A stretch of DNA of 40,769 nucleotides from Acetobacter cibinongensis (GTDB lineage: Bacteria > Pseudomonadota > Alphaproteobacteria > Acetobacterales > Acetobacteraceae): positions 1-40,769 of the forward strand of contig NZ_BAMV01000044.1 in the NCBI RefSeq assembly GCF_000963925.1. Reading direction: 5' to 3'. The notes under the pieces are model-generated. The model made no database searches. It had not been told where the DNA came from and worked only from the letters and a program-made list of their open reading frames with translations. Below are positions 30,001 through 37,939 of this stretch, piece after piece (the stretch's first letter is position 1; each line of letters opens with the position of its first letter). Both the position numbers and the translations under genes were made by a program.

Positions 30001-33000
30001 TGGCTATCAGCGGCAGATGATTGCCGTGGCCCAGCAGGTTGACCAGGCGCAGCTCTCCCTGAACGGCACGCACGCTACAGCAGCGCAAGTGCTTGCGGCT
30101 CAGGCACGGGCTGAGCAGATCCTTACGGAGCAATGGCAAGCCGGGAACGCTGCCCTTGCCACACAGACTGAGGGGCAAGAGAAAGCTACAGCGGCTTATA
30201 AAGCGGGTAGCATGACGGCTGAGCAGGCTACTGCTTATGCTCAGGCATACGCTGAGGCATCCAACAGTTTTGCCAAAGGCTCTCCGGAGTTCAGGCAGGC
30301 GATGGATACGCGGGTTGCTGCCATGTCAAAAGCGACAACAGCCCAAAAAGCCTTCCAGCTTGCCCAGCAGAATGACAGCTTGCGCGATAATCTGACGATG
30401 CTCAAGGCAGAGACCGATAGCCTTGGCCAGAATGCTGATGAGCGGAAAGTCTCTCTTGCAGTCATGCAGAAAGACCTGGAACTGCACCGCGAATATGGGG
30501 CGGTTCTGCCGGAGGCGGCACAAGAAAACCTTGCTCTGACCCGCAGTGTGACGCAGACAACTGCTGAATACGAGCACCAGCAGCAGGTTTTGCAGGATGT
30601 CACGGGCAGTTTGTCAAGCATGACAGACCAGCTCACAGACGGCATCACACAGGGCTTTCTGCAGGGCACTTCGTCCGGCATGTCGTTCAAGAATGTCTTG
30701 AGCGGCATTGAAACGCAGATAGCAGGCCTTGTCATAAAGATGGGCTTGATTAATCCGCTACTGAACGAGATTGACGGCGGCACACGCTCTACGCTGTCAG
30801 ATGTCAATAAGCTGTTTTCGGGTTCATCGTCTGGCAGTGGTTCTGGTGACTTCTCTCAATACCTTGGTGGCAGTAGTGCTGGCATTACAAGTTCTGGCGA
30901 AGTCATCGGCAGTTCAGGCCTGACTGTAAAAGACGCGCAGGCGTTTTTCGGCAGCGGCGCAAGTGCTGGATCTGGGGGCACTGTTCAGCACAACGGCTCT
31001 CTGTTCAACACGGGTGCATCCGGTGTCGGGCAAGTGATCAGCAATAGCGGCTGGGCTGGGAACATCGGGCAGATGTTCAGCGGCGGTTCGGCGCAATCTA
31101 GCACTGCTGGCGTTGGCCAAGCTGTTGGAGATAGCGGCTGGGCGTTTACGGGCGGCCAGTCGCTAGACAGCACAGCGCAGACCCTGGGCGGTTCCGGCAT
31201 CAACACTAGCGTTAATTCCGGCTTCGGCTCAATGTCGGATATGTTCTCCGGAAATGGCGGCCTGATGAGCAGCGGCGGCATGCAAGCTGCGGGCACTGTA
31301 AGCGGCGCAGCAGGGCTTGCCGGTGGGGCTCTTGGCGGCCTGACAACTGGCTACAGTGTCGGCAAGAAAGCCTCCAATCTTACCGGCGGTGGTAAAGGCG
31401 GGAAGATTGGGGCTGCTGTTGGTGCTGGTATTGGCACCGTGGTGGGTGCTGTTTTCGGCGGCCCTATCGGCGCCATGATCGGGGGAGCTGTGCTTGGTAC
31501 CGTCGGTGGGGTGATCGGCGGTCTGTTCAATAAAAAGCACTATGTTTACGATAGTGTCGTCGGGTCAGACGGGCAGCTCAGTATTGGTGGCTCTCGTACA
31601 AAACATGCGTCTGATGATGTGCGTGACGGCCTGCAAACCGATCTTGATACAGTCAACTCGGTCTATAGCGATGCCGGAATTACAGTGTCTGCTGGTAATT
31701 ACGGTGAAGTGGGGCATTATCACAAAGGCAAAAAGCGCAGCAGCACATCATTGTCTGACTTGCTTGGAGGAATTGATCTAAGCAGCGATAAGGCAAACGA
31801 AAACCTTGCGCTGCAACAGATTATGCCCAAAAAGTTTGATAGTATCAGTGACTATACGCAGGCTGTTGAAAGCCTTGTGCAGCTGACTGATACACTTGAT
31901 GCACTGCACGTCTCAGTCAGTAAGTTTGACGATGCAACGCATGTGACAGTTGGCAATATCACAGGTTACACAGGCGATGTGCAGAAAGTTCTGTCTGGGT
32001 TGAGCGGAAAGGAGCTGTCTACATCAGCGCTGCAATCTGAAATCAGCACCGTGAAAGAGCTCGTAGGTGTCACTGCGGGCAATGCCGAAAGTCTTGTCGA
32101 TCAAGTTGCTGATCTGCGGGACAAGTATGCACAAGCAGCTGATCAGGCAAAGCGCTACGGGCTGGATTATCAGGTTATCTTGGATAAAGGCAACGCGATA
32201 GCACAACAGATGCTGGCTGCTGAAACAACGAAGCTCACGCAGGCAGACCAGTCCGTTCAGGCCCGTTATCTTGCAGCAACCGGAGACCAGGCTGGATCTG
32301 ATCTTGTTAATTTCGATGTGTCTGCGGCCCAGCAACGCCAGCAGCTGCGGGATGAGTGGCAAAGCTATCTTGGTGACAGTTACGCTTCAAATTCTGATTA
32401 TTCTGCGCAAATGCTGGACCTTGATAAAACGCTTGCTGCTGAAAGGCTGAAAATTCAACTGACTTATGCTGACCAGTCCTTGGCGAAGCAAAAGGCTCTG
32501 GTGCAATCAGATCAGTCTGTAAAGGTCCGTTATCTTGCTGCAACCGGAGATCAAGAAGGATCAGATCTTCTGAGCTTCGACTTATCAGCGGCTCAGCAGG
32601 AACAGCAGCTTCGGGATGAATGGCAGAGCTATCTCGGTGATAGTTACGCTTCAAATTCTGATTACTCCGCGCAAATGCTGGATCTTGATAAAACGCTTGC
32701 TGCTGAAAGGCTCAAAATTCAAAACACATACTCAGGGCAAACTTTAGAAAACCAGAAACAGGCGCAGCAGTCTTTATCCAATACCTTTGGAAGCCTTCGG
32801 GACTATGCAAAGAGCCTATCTTTGTCTGATGCGTCTCCTCTCTCGGTTTCTGATCAATATAAAGCTGCAAACGATAACTTGCAGACCGACTATGGCAAGG
32901 CTTTGGGTGGTGACAGCACGGCACTAGCTTCTGTCCAGCAGGATATGCAGTCCTTCTTGAGTGTATCGAAAAAACTGAATGGTGGCGGGATTGGTTATGT

Positions 33001-33196
33001 TGTGGACTACAAACAGATCCAGGCCATGCTGCAAAGCCTTGGCAGTATGAATACTGACAAGCTGACGGCAGATGCCATGCGTCTGATTGTACAAGACAGC
33101 ACGACAACACTTGCAACAATCCTCCAGCAGATATTGCAGGCTGTTGCGAAAAACACCACGGAACTGAGGTTCCAGACTGCTAAAGCAGCAGCGTAA
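27035..33196 (+). CDS. Tape measure protein with lytic transglycosylase domain
   Basis: About 2053 residues, setting tail length and forming the DNA ejection channel. Long coiled-coil stretches fill residues 1-450. A transmembrane segment lies near residues 460-485. An SLT-type lysozyme-like domain spans about 770-865 (LLHKIQPQESSTGQ with the catalytic Glu, SAGAIGALQVMPSNA, AMAYNWGPKNVDKWL). A Gly/Ser-rich region (1260-1420) and a glycine-zipper membrane segment (1430-1510) follow. An 88-residue tandem duplication lies at 1738-1910. The ATG at 27035 is preferred over 27032 for its spacing to GGAG. Confidence 0.93.
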   Translation: MAKASQVNEIITKFLVEDQTGQAAASIGSALDALTDKADALADSGQQISADLAKGLTTVKSAVQDSVASSLSGVSRLMASTAHLSDGIDQISHDIKIGAGNAENALTGVQEAADLTANSASAISTAFKNSLGGAKGSASDLITVMTQEAATVDKSWQNAAARAGDGVAKLQRQIRLALNEYDRLNVRGQEAVANGSTQPADVDRTLSAKKQQIDSLIQQEARLRVDLVATADSFADMAESGASASEVTSRLTAAQAAEILSLRTLKSAYDTGNLSLSGYQKGVEDVTTAYESLGTAANAALQRLSSGTQQRINTVTGVSASAPETDSRKGDFEAAAAEADKLRAELVPRAAAQRDYTAAQEKAAQALASNIISQKEYDDYVSKAKTSLDRQSASLGGNGAAAKLTAFEMGILADETHKFFDQVLAGGSAMQAAFYQVPNMVQVMGGLRASIGRVASALLGPGALIAGLAAGGVALGAMEYAAEEEEERLAGLGQRLRATRQDYSDIATASEQAARKLHKDEDGLSLSDSRTVVQTIVSVPTVDRTEIARLTTDARNLSTILGTTVPEAAKTMAQALQDPAKAAQDFAQQGLQGFDAGLILSVQHMQQMGDRTGALSAVLKTLEADTQGAADRALTPLQQALKKLKDETGGVGDVLTFTFEHIGSGIVSMAATSVSKLNEIIEKLEKLKTSTAVSTVSGWGAWLYGEVEGAVEHLVPSTLAHVMQQGNTSDPQFKSPAEAVTPKTVTNQTDAQSAQAAKAMLDTVAAEQGLSSDASWLLHKIQPQESSTGQYKAGQLVQSSAGAIGALQVMPSNAAGFDLTDLHGNESAAAKLLKGYYSKYDGDLTLTAMAYNWGPKNVDKWLQNGSDPNALPQETQNYVANTTEGAAYGPQTLAGFRAQSDAYISKGDSSTAGQMADLQRTYAGQKTALDALNKAYQAGDPQITDYAGSVKILKDQMDATSAAIANLRNPVEELDHTQDLAARSAAGLTGYQRQMIAVAQQVDQAQLSLNGTHATAAQVLAAQARAEQILTEQWQAGNAALATQTEGQEKATAAYKAGSMTAEQATAYAQAYAEASNSFAKGSPEFRQAMDTRVAAMSKATTAQKAFQLAQQNDSLRDNLTMLKAETDSLGQNADERKVSLAVMQKDLELHREYGAVLPEAAQENLALTRSVTQTTAEYEHQQQVLQDVTGSLSSMTDQLTDGITQGFLQGTSSGMSFKNVLSGIETQIAGLVIKMGLINPLLNEIDGGTRSTLSDVNKLFSGSSSGSGSGDFSQYLGGSSAGITSSGEVIGSSGLTVKDAQAFFGSGASAGSGGTVQHNGSLFNTGASGVGQVISNSGWAGNIGQMFSGGSAQSSTAGVGQAVGDSGWAFTGGQSLDSTAQTLGGSGINTSVNSGFGSMSDMFSGNGGLMSSGGMQAAGTVSGAAGLAGGALGGLTTGYSVGKKASNLTGGGKGGKIGAAVGAGIGTVVGAVFGGPIGAMIGGAVLGTVGGVIGGLFNKKHYVYDSVVGSDGQLSIGGSRTKHASDDVRDGLQTDLDTVNSVYSDAGITVSAGNYGEVGHYHKGKKRSSTSLSDLLGGIDLSSDKANENLALQQIMPKKFDSISDYTQAVESLVQLTDTLDALHVSVSKFDDATHVTVGNITGYTGDVQKVLSGLSGKELSTSALQSEISTVKELVGVTAGNAESLVDQVADLRDKYAQAADQAKRYGLDYQVILDKGNAIAQQMLAAETTKLTQADQSVQARYLAATGDQAGSDLVNFDVSAAQQRQQLRDEWQSYLGDSYASNSDYSAQMLDLDKTLAAERLKIQLTYADQSLAKQKALVQSDQSVKVRYLAATGDQEGSDLLSFDLSAAQQEQQLRDEWQSYLGDSYASNSDYSAQMLDLDKTLAAERLKIQNTYSGQTLENQKQAQQSLSNTFGSLRDYAKSLSLSDASPLSVSDQYKAANDNLQTDYGKALGGDSTALASVQQDMQSFLSVSKKLNGGGIGYVVDYKQIQAMLQSLGSMNTDKLTADAMRLIVQDSTTTLATILQQILQAVAKNTTELRFQTAKAAA
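32246..32745 (+). repeat. 264-bp tandem duplication inside the tape measure gene
   Basis: The unit beginning GACCAGTCCGTTCAGGCC at 32246 recurs from 32510. The period is 264 bases, or 88 codons. The second copy runs to about 32745 and keeps long stretches identical, such as the one encoding WQSYLGDSYASNSDYSAQML. In-frame duplication would lengthen the tape measure by 88 residues. Confidence 0.9.
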
Positions 33197-33204
33197 GGGG
33201 CACT

Positions 33205-34794
33205 ATGCAGCAACGTGCTTTTATGGGGTCGCTCTCAGTCTCGGGGGCGACCTCTTATTTTTCTGATACCGGCTTTGTAGATACGCAAGCGGGTATCAGC
33301 TACCCACCCATTTTATCAGAATTACCGGATGTTGACCGGGAACTGGATATCTCGCTGTCTGGCAGCGGGATGACACAGTCATTCGGGCAGTTGACACTCA
33401 ACCTTGATGTGGGCGTGTCTGATGCGTTCAATGTGCGCAACCATACGGCGCAGATTAGCCTGAAAATAGGTCTGCGCACGTATGATGCGGCGCGAGGCTG
33501 GTGGTCGGACCCTGCGTTGAGTAGCTGTGTGCCTCTCTTTTCTGGATCAGCCACAGCATGGCGTGTGGGAGATACACAGGGCACGCTAACCCTTGCAGGA
33601 CCTATTGAGCTAAGCCGTAAACTCCCGCTCGCAACTTATGCGGGCACAGGTGGTATTGAGGGAGAGGCAAGCCTGGCAGGCCGGGTAAAACCGCGTCTGC
33701 GGGGCTTTGCCTATAACTTCACGCCTGTGTGTGTCGATAGCGTCAACCAGATCTACCAGATCTCTGATGCGCCGCTTCAGACAACGTCTGACGGTTCGCC
33801 AAACCTCACAGTTTTGGAAGGTGGCCTGCCGGGTAGCTGGAATGACACATCAACAGCCGGTAGTTGGTCATATCATGGATGGGTCAGCGACATTACTGCG
33901 GCCAGCCCGCCAGCAGGCCACTACACAATAGAAAGTGGAAAGCGGGGCGCATTTTTTCGGTTGGGCGGTACGCCTGTTTATGAAATGACATGCACAGGGT
34001 CTGGCGCGTTTCCTGACTACAGCAGCCCTCATAGGCTACATGATGTTGTGCGGCAGGTTCTGATACAAGATGTAGGAATAGCGGCCAACACTCTTGCGCC
34101 CGATTGGTCAGACCCATTTGACCAGAACGGCAAAGCGGTTGTGAGCGATGCAGGGTGCTTTTGGGATGGCAGCCAGAGCTATACCGGCTCTGATATGCTG
34201 GCGGAACTGCTGCAAGGCACCATGCGTAAGTTGACGTATGATAGAGACGGCACGCTACGGCTTATCGGGATCACAGCAGCATTTTTAAGCCAGACTGTCT
34301 TCAAGGGCGCAAAAAATGCCGTCATGCCAGAAGAAATTCTTACTCTTCGGCAGGCTGATATGCCGTCTGAGCTGGTTCTGCCGCTGACATGTGGTCGGTG
34401 TACATACGCAAAAAACTACACCGTGCTGTCTGGCAATCAGATCAATCCCAGCGCCATCAGTTCATCCCTTAAAACTGCCCGTTCTGCTGTAACGGTTGGC
34501 ACTGACAGTCCTACAGCGGAAGTTGTGAGCCCGCCAGACGTTCTAACCTCTTTGCAATCAGCTGATGCGGCGCAAGTTGTTGCACAGGCCATCAATGACC
34601 TTTGGGCAAAAGCTGAGCGGCGTCTGTTTTATGTGACGGTGCCCTTCCATCGATTGGCCGATTTTAAAATAGGATCAAGCATGGTGCTTTTTGCACATGT
34701 GGATGGCCTGAGAAATGGATTGCCAGGGCTTGTGGTGGGTGAATCCTATCGCGGGTCCAGCGATGGCGAAATAACATTTACGGTGTTGGTATAA
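33205..34794 (+). CDS. Tail tip / distal tail protein, unknown family
   Basis: A 529-residue, beta-rich protein with many Gly, Ser and Thr, starting MQQRAFMGSLSVSGATSYFSDTG. Domains cannot be named, but segments such as ELDISLSGSGMTQSFGQLTLNLDVGVSD and FKIGSSMVLFAHVDGLRNGLPGLVVGESYRGSSDGEITFTVLV resemble phage tail-hub proteins. It follows the tape measure by eight bases and shares a base with the next start (TAATG), so it is very probably a structural tail tip component. Confidence 0.7.
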   Translation: MQQRAFMGSLSVSGATSYFSDTGFVDTQAGISYPPILSELPDVDRELDISLSGSGMTQSFGQLTLNLDVGVSDAFNVRNHTAQISLKIGLRTYDAARGWWSDPALSSCVPLFSGSATAWRVGDTQGTLTLAGPIELSRKLPLATYAGTGGIEGEASLAGRVKPRLRGFAYNFTPVCVDSVNQIYQISDAPLQTTSDGSPNLTVLEGGLPGSWNDTSTAGSWSYHGWVSDITAASPPAGHYTIESGKRGAFFRLGGTPVYEMTCTGSGAFPDYSSPHRLHDVVRQVLIQDVGIAANTLAPDWSDPFDQNGKAVVSDAGCFWDGSQSYTGSDMLAELLQGTMRKLTYDRDGTLRLIGITAAFLSQTVFKGAKNAVMPEEILTLRQADMPSELVLPLTCGRCTYAKNYTVLSGNQINPSAISSSLKTARSAVTVGTDSPTAEVVSPPDVLTSLQSADAAQVVAQAINDLWAKAERRLFYVTVPFHRLADFKIGSSMVLFAHVDGLRNGLPGLVVGESYRGSSDGEITFTVLV

Positions 34795-35600
34795 TGGCCA
34801 ATTGTGCCTTCGGGCTGCATAATAAAGTTAATGCCACGGCAACTCTTACGGGTAGCCCGCCACGTTACACAGAAACCGCAGGGAGCCGTGCATTTGATGT
34901 AACGAATTTGGCAAACCCGCAGGGCAACGCAACCGCCGCCTTCTGGTGCTACAAGAAGGATACTGTCTGGTTTGATGTTGCCTACTGGCCCGCAGAGCTT
35001 GTCCAGGCGTTCTATGTTGGGCGTACAAATCTGGGGCAGGGGGCCACATGGACCATTACTGTGAAAAACGGAGACACACAGGTCTACCAGGCGTCCGGTG
35101 CCTTCGCGACGTTAGGCGGTATCGGCCCTGTGCAGTTGGTGCACGTTGCACCGCAACCTATTTCGGCCACGGATATTCGGGTTGAGATCAGCCACAATGG
35201 CAGCGTTGCGGAAGACTATGTGGCACTTGGCCTAGCCTACATAGGGCCGCTTTGGCAGCCAGTGCGCAACATGAGCACCAAAAGCACAACAGCGGTTGAC
35301 GCTAACAGCACAGTCAATACAGGCCGCGCTGGAGGCGAGTTTGTCACGCCCAATTTTATCCGGCGCAAAGCGGTTGTAACGCATGAATCTCTGGATCTAG
35401 CTGACGTGCCGGTTCTGGAGCAATTTCCGCTGTTAGAGGCCGCTGGCACCAACATTCTGTTTATTCCGGACCCGGCAGCAGACCCGCCAACGCTAAACCT
35501 GCGCACCTTATTTGGCCGGGTGCAGCGGGGGGACCTGTCAAACCCCTATGGGGCGGCAGCGCGGCAACAAACCACATTTACCATCACAGAGCGGCTTTAA
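34794..35600 (+). CDS. Tail tip or receptor-interacting protein, unknown family
   Basis: A 268-residue beta-rich product starting MANCAFGLHNKVNATATLTGSPP. It has the look of a jelly-roll or carbohydrate-binding-like fold (FWCYKKDTVWFDVAYWPAELVQAFYVG...GATWTITVKNGDTQVYQASGAF). As the last structural gene, followed by a terminator, it is the best candidate in this window for a host-contact protein; no long fibre gene is present. The function is an inference from order and composition. Confidence 0.6.
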   Translation: MANCAFGLHNKVNATATLTGSPPRYTETAGSRAFDVTNLANPQGNATAAFWCYKKDTVWFDVAYWPAELVQAFYVGRTNLGQGATWTITVKNGDTQVYQASGAFATLGGIGPVQLVHVAPQPISATDIRVEISHNGSVAEDYVALGLAYIGPLWQPVRNMSTKSTTAVDANSTVNTGRAGGEFVTPNFIRRKAVVTHESLDLADVPVLEQFPLLEAAGTNILFIPDPAADPPTLNLRTLFGRVQRGDLSNPYGAAARQQTTFTITERL

Positions 35601-35612
35601 GCCGCTTTTTTT
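35591..35612 (+). terminator. Intrinsic terminator at the end of the tail operon
   Basis: GCGGCTT, T, AAGCCGC forms a hairpin followed by seven T; it includes the stop codon region of the preceding gene. It separates the tail genes from the lysis region. Confidence 0.85.
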
Positions 35613-35633
35613 ATGCCTAAAGGACAGAAGATA

Positions 35634-35849
35634 ATGTCTGACACTAACATGATCACACGCCCGGAATTTCTGGCTTATCAGGCTGATGTTGACAGGCAGT
35701 TTGCTGGGGTCCGGAAAGGGATCTCTGATTTAACCGCACTGGTCAAAAAGCTCAGCACAACGCGGACTGTCGTGAATGGTGGTCTGACAATTCTGGGGAG
35801 CGCTCTCGGAAGCGGGATTGTAACGGCCCTGCATAGTCTGGGGCACTGA
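35634..35849 (+). CDS. Small one-helix protein ahead of the lysis genes
   Basis: A 71-residue product from ATG 35634 with AGGACA upstream; an ATG at 35613 is in frame but overlaps the terminator. A soluble helical N-terminus (RPEFLAYQADVDRQFAGVRKGISDLTALVKKLS) is followed by a hydrophobic Gly/Leu-rich segment (VVNGGLTILGSALGSGIVTALHS). The arrangement is like hemolysin-XhlA-type or small holin-associated proteins. Tentative. Confidence 0.6.
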   Translation: MSDTNMITRPEFLAYQADVDRQFAGVRKGISDLTALVKKLSTTRTVVNGGLTILGSALGSGIVTALHSLGH

Positions 35850-35873
35850 CAAGCGCAAAGCCGCATTTTGTCA

Positions 35874-35952
35874 ACCGGACCGCAAAAGCTCTTCCAGAAA
35901 CTAGTCCAGCCGCAATGGCGGATTTCCGGGGCTTTTGTGGTCCGGTGGACTA
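35874..35952. ncRNA. Structured intergenic element with two alternative stems
   Basis: CCGGACCGCAAAAGC (35875-35889) pairs with GCTTTTGTGGTCCGG (35931-35945) with a single G-U position, extended by an A-T pair. A competing stem TAGTCCA (35902-35908) / TGGACTA (35946-35952) would overlap its 3' edge. Between them are CCGC/GCGG repeats. It fills most of the gap between two lysis-region genes and is followed by a terminator. Confidence 0.45.
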
Positions 35953-35987
35953 ATTCTTCCTGACCTTCAGTAAACTCGTCCACCCAC

Positions 35988-36012
35988 GGCCGCGCATGAC
36001 GCGGCCTTTTTT
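35988..36012 (+). terminator. Intrinsic terminator before the endolysin gene
   Basis: GGCCGCG, a five-base loop and CGCGGCC are followed by six T. It lies 17 bases before the endolysin ATG, so the endolysin must be reached by read-through or antitermination, or translated from a leader containing this hairpin. Confidence 0.85.
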
Positions 36013-36028
36013 GTATCTGGAAAACTGA

Positions 36029-36499
36029 ATGGATGATTCTATTTCCCTTGCCGCCGGTCTGGCGCGGCAGTTTGAAGGGTTGCGGCTGCGGCCCTACATA
36101 TGCCCAGCCGGTTACTGGACCATCGGCTACGGCAGCCGGTGGCTGGCCAACGGGGCCGCCGTATGTAGCCGCACAGCCCCCATTACTCCGGCTGAGGCAG
36201 ACAACCTGCTGCTGACGGCGCTCCGGGCGCTTCAGCCCGAGATCCGTAAGCTGGTGCGTGTGAGCCTGAGCACGGGGCAGGAAGCTGCGCTGCTGGATTT
36301 CACCTTCAATATGGGGGTGTCAGCACTGGCTGGCTCTACCCTGTTGCGGCAGTTGAATGCAGGGCAGGGGGCTGTGGCCCGGAACCAGATCCTGCTGTGG
36401 AACCACATGCACAAAAATGGCGAACTGGTCACTTCTCCGGGCCTGACCCGGCGGAGGCGTGCCGAATGGCTGGTGTGGGCTGGTCTGCGCGTGCCCTGA
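36029..36499 (+). CDS. Endolysin, GH24 lysozyme family
   Basis: A 156-residue muramidase that cleaves the glycan strands of peptidoglycan. The T4-type signature is QFEGLRLRPYICPAGYWTIGYG: catalytic Glu16, then Cys25 in the place of T4 Asp20, and Thr31 matching T4 Thr26. A Cys at this position is known to be compatible with activity in T4 lysozyme. The C-terminal half (GQEAALLDFTFNMGVSALAGSTLL...LTRRRRAEWLVW) is standard. There is no signal peptide, so release needs a holin. Confidence 0.93.
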   Translation: MDDSISLAAGLARQFEGLRLRPYICPAGYWTIGYGSRWLANGAAVCSRTAPITPAEADNLLLTALRALQPEIRKLVRVSLSTGQEAALLDFTFNMGVSALAGSTLLRQLNAGQGAVARNQILLWNHMHKNGELVTSPGLTRRRRAEWLVWAGLRVP

Positions 36500-36533
36500 T
36501 GGCCTTCAACTCTTTAACGAAAAAGGAAATGCC

Positions 36534-36767
36534 TTGGACTGGCAATCTCTTCTGGCATCGGTTCTGCCGATGCTGCCCGCGCAGTATGCGGGCGACCTTG
36601 TAACTGTTGGCACCTTTCTGGTGGCGCTGTGCGCTTTGCTGGCGCGGTTCTGGCCGCGCCCCGCTGAAGGCTCCCGCTGGATGAAGCTGTATGCGCTGGT
36701 CAACAGCGTGGCGCAGAACAAAGGCCACGCGACCAACGCTGCCGATTCTGACGGCAAGCCTGCCTGA
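36534..36767 (+). CDS. Small membrane protein, probable holin
   Basis: A 77-residue product from a TTG at 36534, supported by AAGGA upstream. One hydrophobic helix (residues 18-40, AGDLVTVGTFLVALCALLARFW) is followed by a charged tail. A GTG at 36459 is in frame but would overlap the endolysin. Position after the endolysin and size suggest a holin-like protein that releases it. It is not matched to a named holin family. Confidence 0.6.
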   Translation: MDWQSLLASVLPMLPAQYAGDLVTVGTFLVALCALLARFWPRPAEGSRWMKLYALVNSVAQNKGHATNAADSDGKPA

Positions 36768-36814
36768 TCTTCCTGCCTGTAAGAGGCGTGATAATAGCAG
36801 CCCCCTTTTTTTCA

Positions 36815-36839
36815 GCCGCCGCCTGAGGCGGCTTTTTTA
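36815..36839 (+). terminator. Intrinsic terminator before the lipoprotein gene
   Basis: GCCGCC, TGA, GGCGGC (36818-36832) is followed by six T. It ends the endolysin/holin unit. Confidence 0.85.
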
Positions 36840-36846
36840 TTGGGAT

Positions 36847-37200
36847 ATGACCATGAAACTTTCTTTCCTGCGGTACAAAGCCGCTACCCTCACGCTTGCA
36901 CTGCTCCTGCCGCTGGCTTTGACCGCCTGTGGTACAGGTCAGACCGTACAGCGCCAGCAGGCTGTTTATGGCCTCAGCCTCTCCTTTGCCGCGGCGGCAC
37001 AGCTTGCGGCGGCCTATGAGAAGAACCCAGCGGCAGACCCGGCTGTGGTGGCGAAGCTGAAGCCTGCCTTCCAGAAGGCCTATGAGCAGATCAAACCGCT
37101 GGATGAAGCGGCGCGCAAAGGCGACCCACTGGGAGAGGCCGCTGTGGAAGCCGCGCAGGATGCGCTGAACGCAGCGCGGACGCTGGTGCCTGCGTCCTGA
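36847..37200 (+). CDS. Small lipoprotein, possible spanin component
   Basis: A 117-residue product. The signal peptide (residues 1-27) ends in a lipobox LALTAC, with lipidation at Cys28. The mature part is helical and Ala/Lys-rich (QQAVYGLSLSFAAAAQLAAAYEKNPAADPAVVAKLKPAFQKAYEQIKPLDEAARKG). In the lysis cluster a lipoprotein could be an outer-membrane spanin, but it is not Pro-rich like Rz1, and no inner-membrane partner is obvious. Confidence 0.7.
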   Translation: MTMKLSFLRYKAATLTLALLLPLALTACGTGQTVQRQQAVYGLSLSFAAAAQLAAAYEKNPAADPAVVAKLKPAFQKAYEQIKPLDEAARKGDPLGEAAVEAAQDALNAARTLVPAS

Positions 37201-37244
37201 CCCCACCCATCACGATACCGCAACACACCGAGGAAAACTGACCG

Positions 37245-37436
37245 ATGAACTATACCCAGATTGCCATTTCCGCCGTGGAAGCCCTGATCCAGAATGGCCC
37301 GATGATTGTGGCGGACATTAAAGCCCTGCTGGCCCCGATTAAGGAAGGGCGCGCTCCGACAGATACTGAGTGGGTGTTTGCAGAGCAGCAGATAGATATT
37401 GCAAATACAACCATTCAAACGATATCAAAACGTTAA
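37245..37436 (+). CDS. Small protein of unknown function
   Basis: A 63-residue product, MNYTQIAISAVEALIQNGPMIVADIKALLAPIKEGRAPTDTEW, predicted helical. The ATG follows GAGGAAAAC. No family recognised, though the pattern recalls small phage proteins near the lysis cassette. It stops two bases before the convergent end of the AT-rich cargo operon of module 3, marking the end of the late region. Confidence 0.6.
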   Translation: MNYTQIAISAVEALIQNGPMIVADIKALLAPIKEGRAPTDTEWVFAEQQIDIANTTIQTISKR

Positions 37437-37438
37437 TT

Positions 37439-37915
37439 TCACTGAAAGATATGATACCATTTTTTCTTAGCAAGAAATGTATCAATCTCTATTTTTAGCT
37501 CTCCACATATGCTCATTGTTTTCATTATGGCCTCCGGAGAAACTTCTCGATCTTGGGCGATTTCGAATTGACCTCCGCTACTTGCTTGACGCAGGTTTGT
37601 TATTGTTTCTCTAATATTAGTATAATCATTTGAACGAAAATTTTTCTCTATATTTGTTATTATTTTATTTATATTATGATTATATGATTTTATTTTGCAC
37701 TCTTGTTGAATATCTATCCCACCTCTATCTACCTCAAGCACATTTCTTGACCAGTATTCCAGAGAAACTGAAGAGAGTTTTTCAATTTCTTCTTTAATGT
37801 CAGATATATGGTTCTGTAAGCTGGTTTTTCTATCAGCTGCAACTTTAAGGATATAGCCAACCCAAACGCTGAATAGAGTTACGGCAGGTTGAATGAGCAT
37901 TTGCCAAGAAGTCAT
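37439..37915 (-). CDS. Membrane-anchored coiled-coil protein, cargo operon of module 3
   Basis: A 158-residue protein with one N-terminal hydrophobic helix (residues 6-26, MLIQPAVTLFSVWVGYILKVAA) and a long helical cytoplasmic part (TSLQNHISDIKEEIEKLSSVSLEYWSRN...). AGAAGG precedes the ATG. It is the third gene of the AT-rich operon with the STAS-like and GHKL-ATPase genes. By analogy with defence systems in which sensor genes lie beside a membrane protein, it may be the effector. Function inferred, not shown. Confidence 0.7.
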   Translation of the reverse strand: MTSWQMLIQPAVTLFSVWVGYILKVAADRKTSLQNHISDIKEEIEKLSSVSLEYWSRNVLEVDRGGIDIQQECKIKSYNHNINKIITNIEKNFRSNDYTNIRETITNLRQASSGGQFEIAQDREVSPEAIMKTMSICGELKIEIDTFLAKKKWYHIFQ

Positions 37916-37939
37916 TTTAATAACCTTCTGATTTAATTA

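Noticed and set aside
32246..32745. CRISPR-like or insertion-sequence origin of the repeat
   Set aside because: Only two long in-frame copies within one gene, with no spacers, transposase or terminal repeats; a tandem duplication explains it.
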